Origin: Alphaproteobacteria bacterium
GTDB taxonomy: Bacteria > Pseudomonadota > Alphaproteobacteria > JAAXGF01
Direction: 5' to 3'
Assembly: GCA_012267605.1 (NCBI GenBank)
Contig: JAAXGF010000255.1
Location: forward strand, 1-6,110
Length of the DNA stretch: 6,110 bases
Shown in pieces: positions 6,093 through 6,110 of the stretch. The stretch's first letter is position 1; the number at the start of each line of letters is the position of its first letter. The position numbers and the translations under genes are program-made. The notes under the pieces were generated by a model, which saw only the letters and a program-made list of their open reading frames with translations, did not search any database and had not been told where the DNA came from.

Positions 6093-6110
6093 CTGCCCAG
6101 GTCTGATCCC

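Overview
The window looks like a moderately GC-rich bacterial chromosome segment, most likely from a Gram-negative proteobacterium. This inference rests on a Tat-exported, gluconate-dehydrogenase-type two-gene unit and a very long Sec-exported TPR-CHAT protein. No rRNA or tRNA is present to place it better.

Layout. On the minus strand, bases 1067 to 1 carry two tightly coupled genes: a small Tat-signal subunit of the gluconate 2-dehydrogenase subunit 3 family (552-1067), then a GMC-family FAD oxidoreductase whose C-terminus lies beyond the left edge (552 to 1). Across a 74-bp divergent gap, the plus strand carries one giant gene (1142-5236, 1364 residues). It encodes a signal peptide, about 18 consecutive 42-residue TPR units, a helical linker and a C-terminal CHAT (caspase-like) peptidase domain with the His/Cys pair apparently intact. 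Then comes a 559-bp stretch without a credible gene (5237-5795). It is visibly more A+T-rich and holds several inverted repeats and promoter-like hexamers. The window ends with a complete 98-residue acidic, cysteine-containing protein of unknown function (5796-6092), which has a strong ribosome binding site.

How the parts may work together. The two minus-strand genes form a classic export pair: the small subunit carries the twin-arginine signal, and the folded flavoprotein is expected to be carried out with it to oxidise a sugar or alcohol in the periplasm. The TPR-CHAT protein is expected to be exported or membrane-tethered as well, with the TPR solenoid recognising a partner and the CHAT domain cutting it. 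No partner is obvious in the window. The 98-residue protein is the only same-strand neighbour, and its link to the CHAT protein is only positional. The points most worth a second look are the exported CHAT peptidase, the duplicated CxxxCx[C/H] motif in the small protein, and the structured intergenic region between them.
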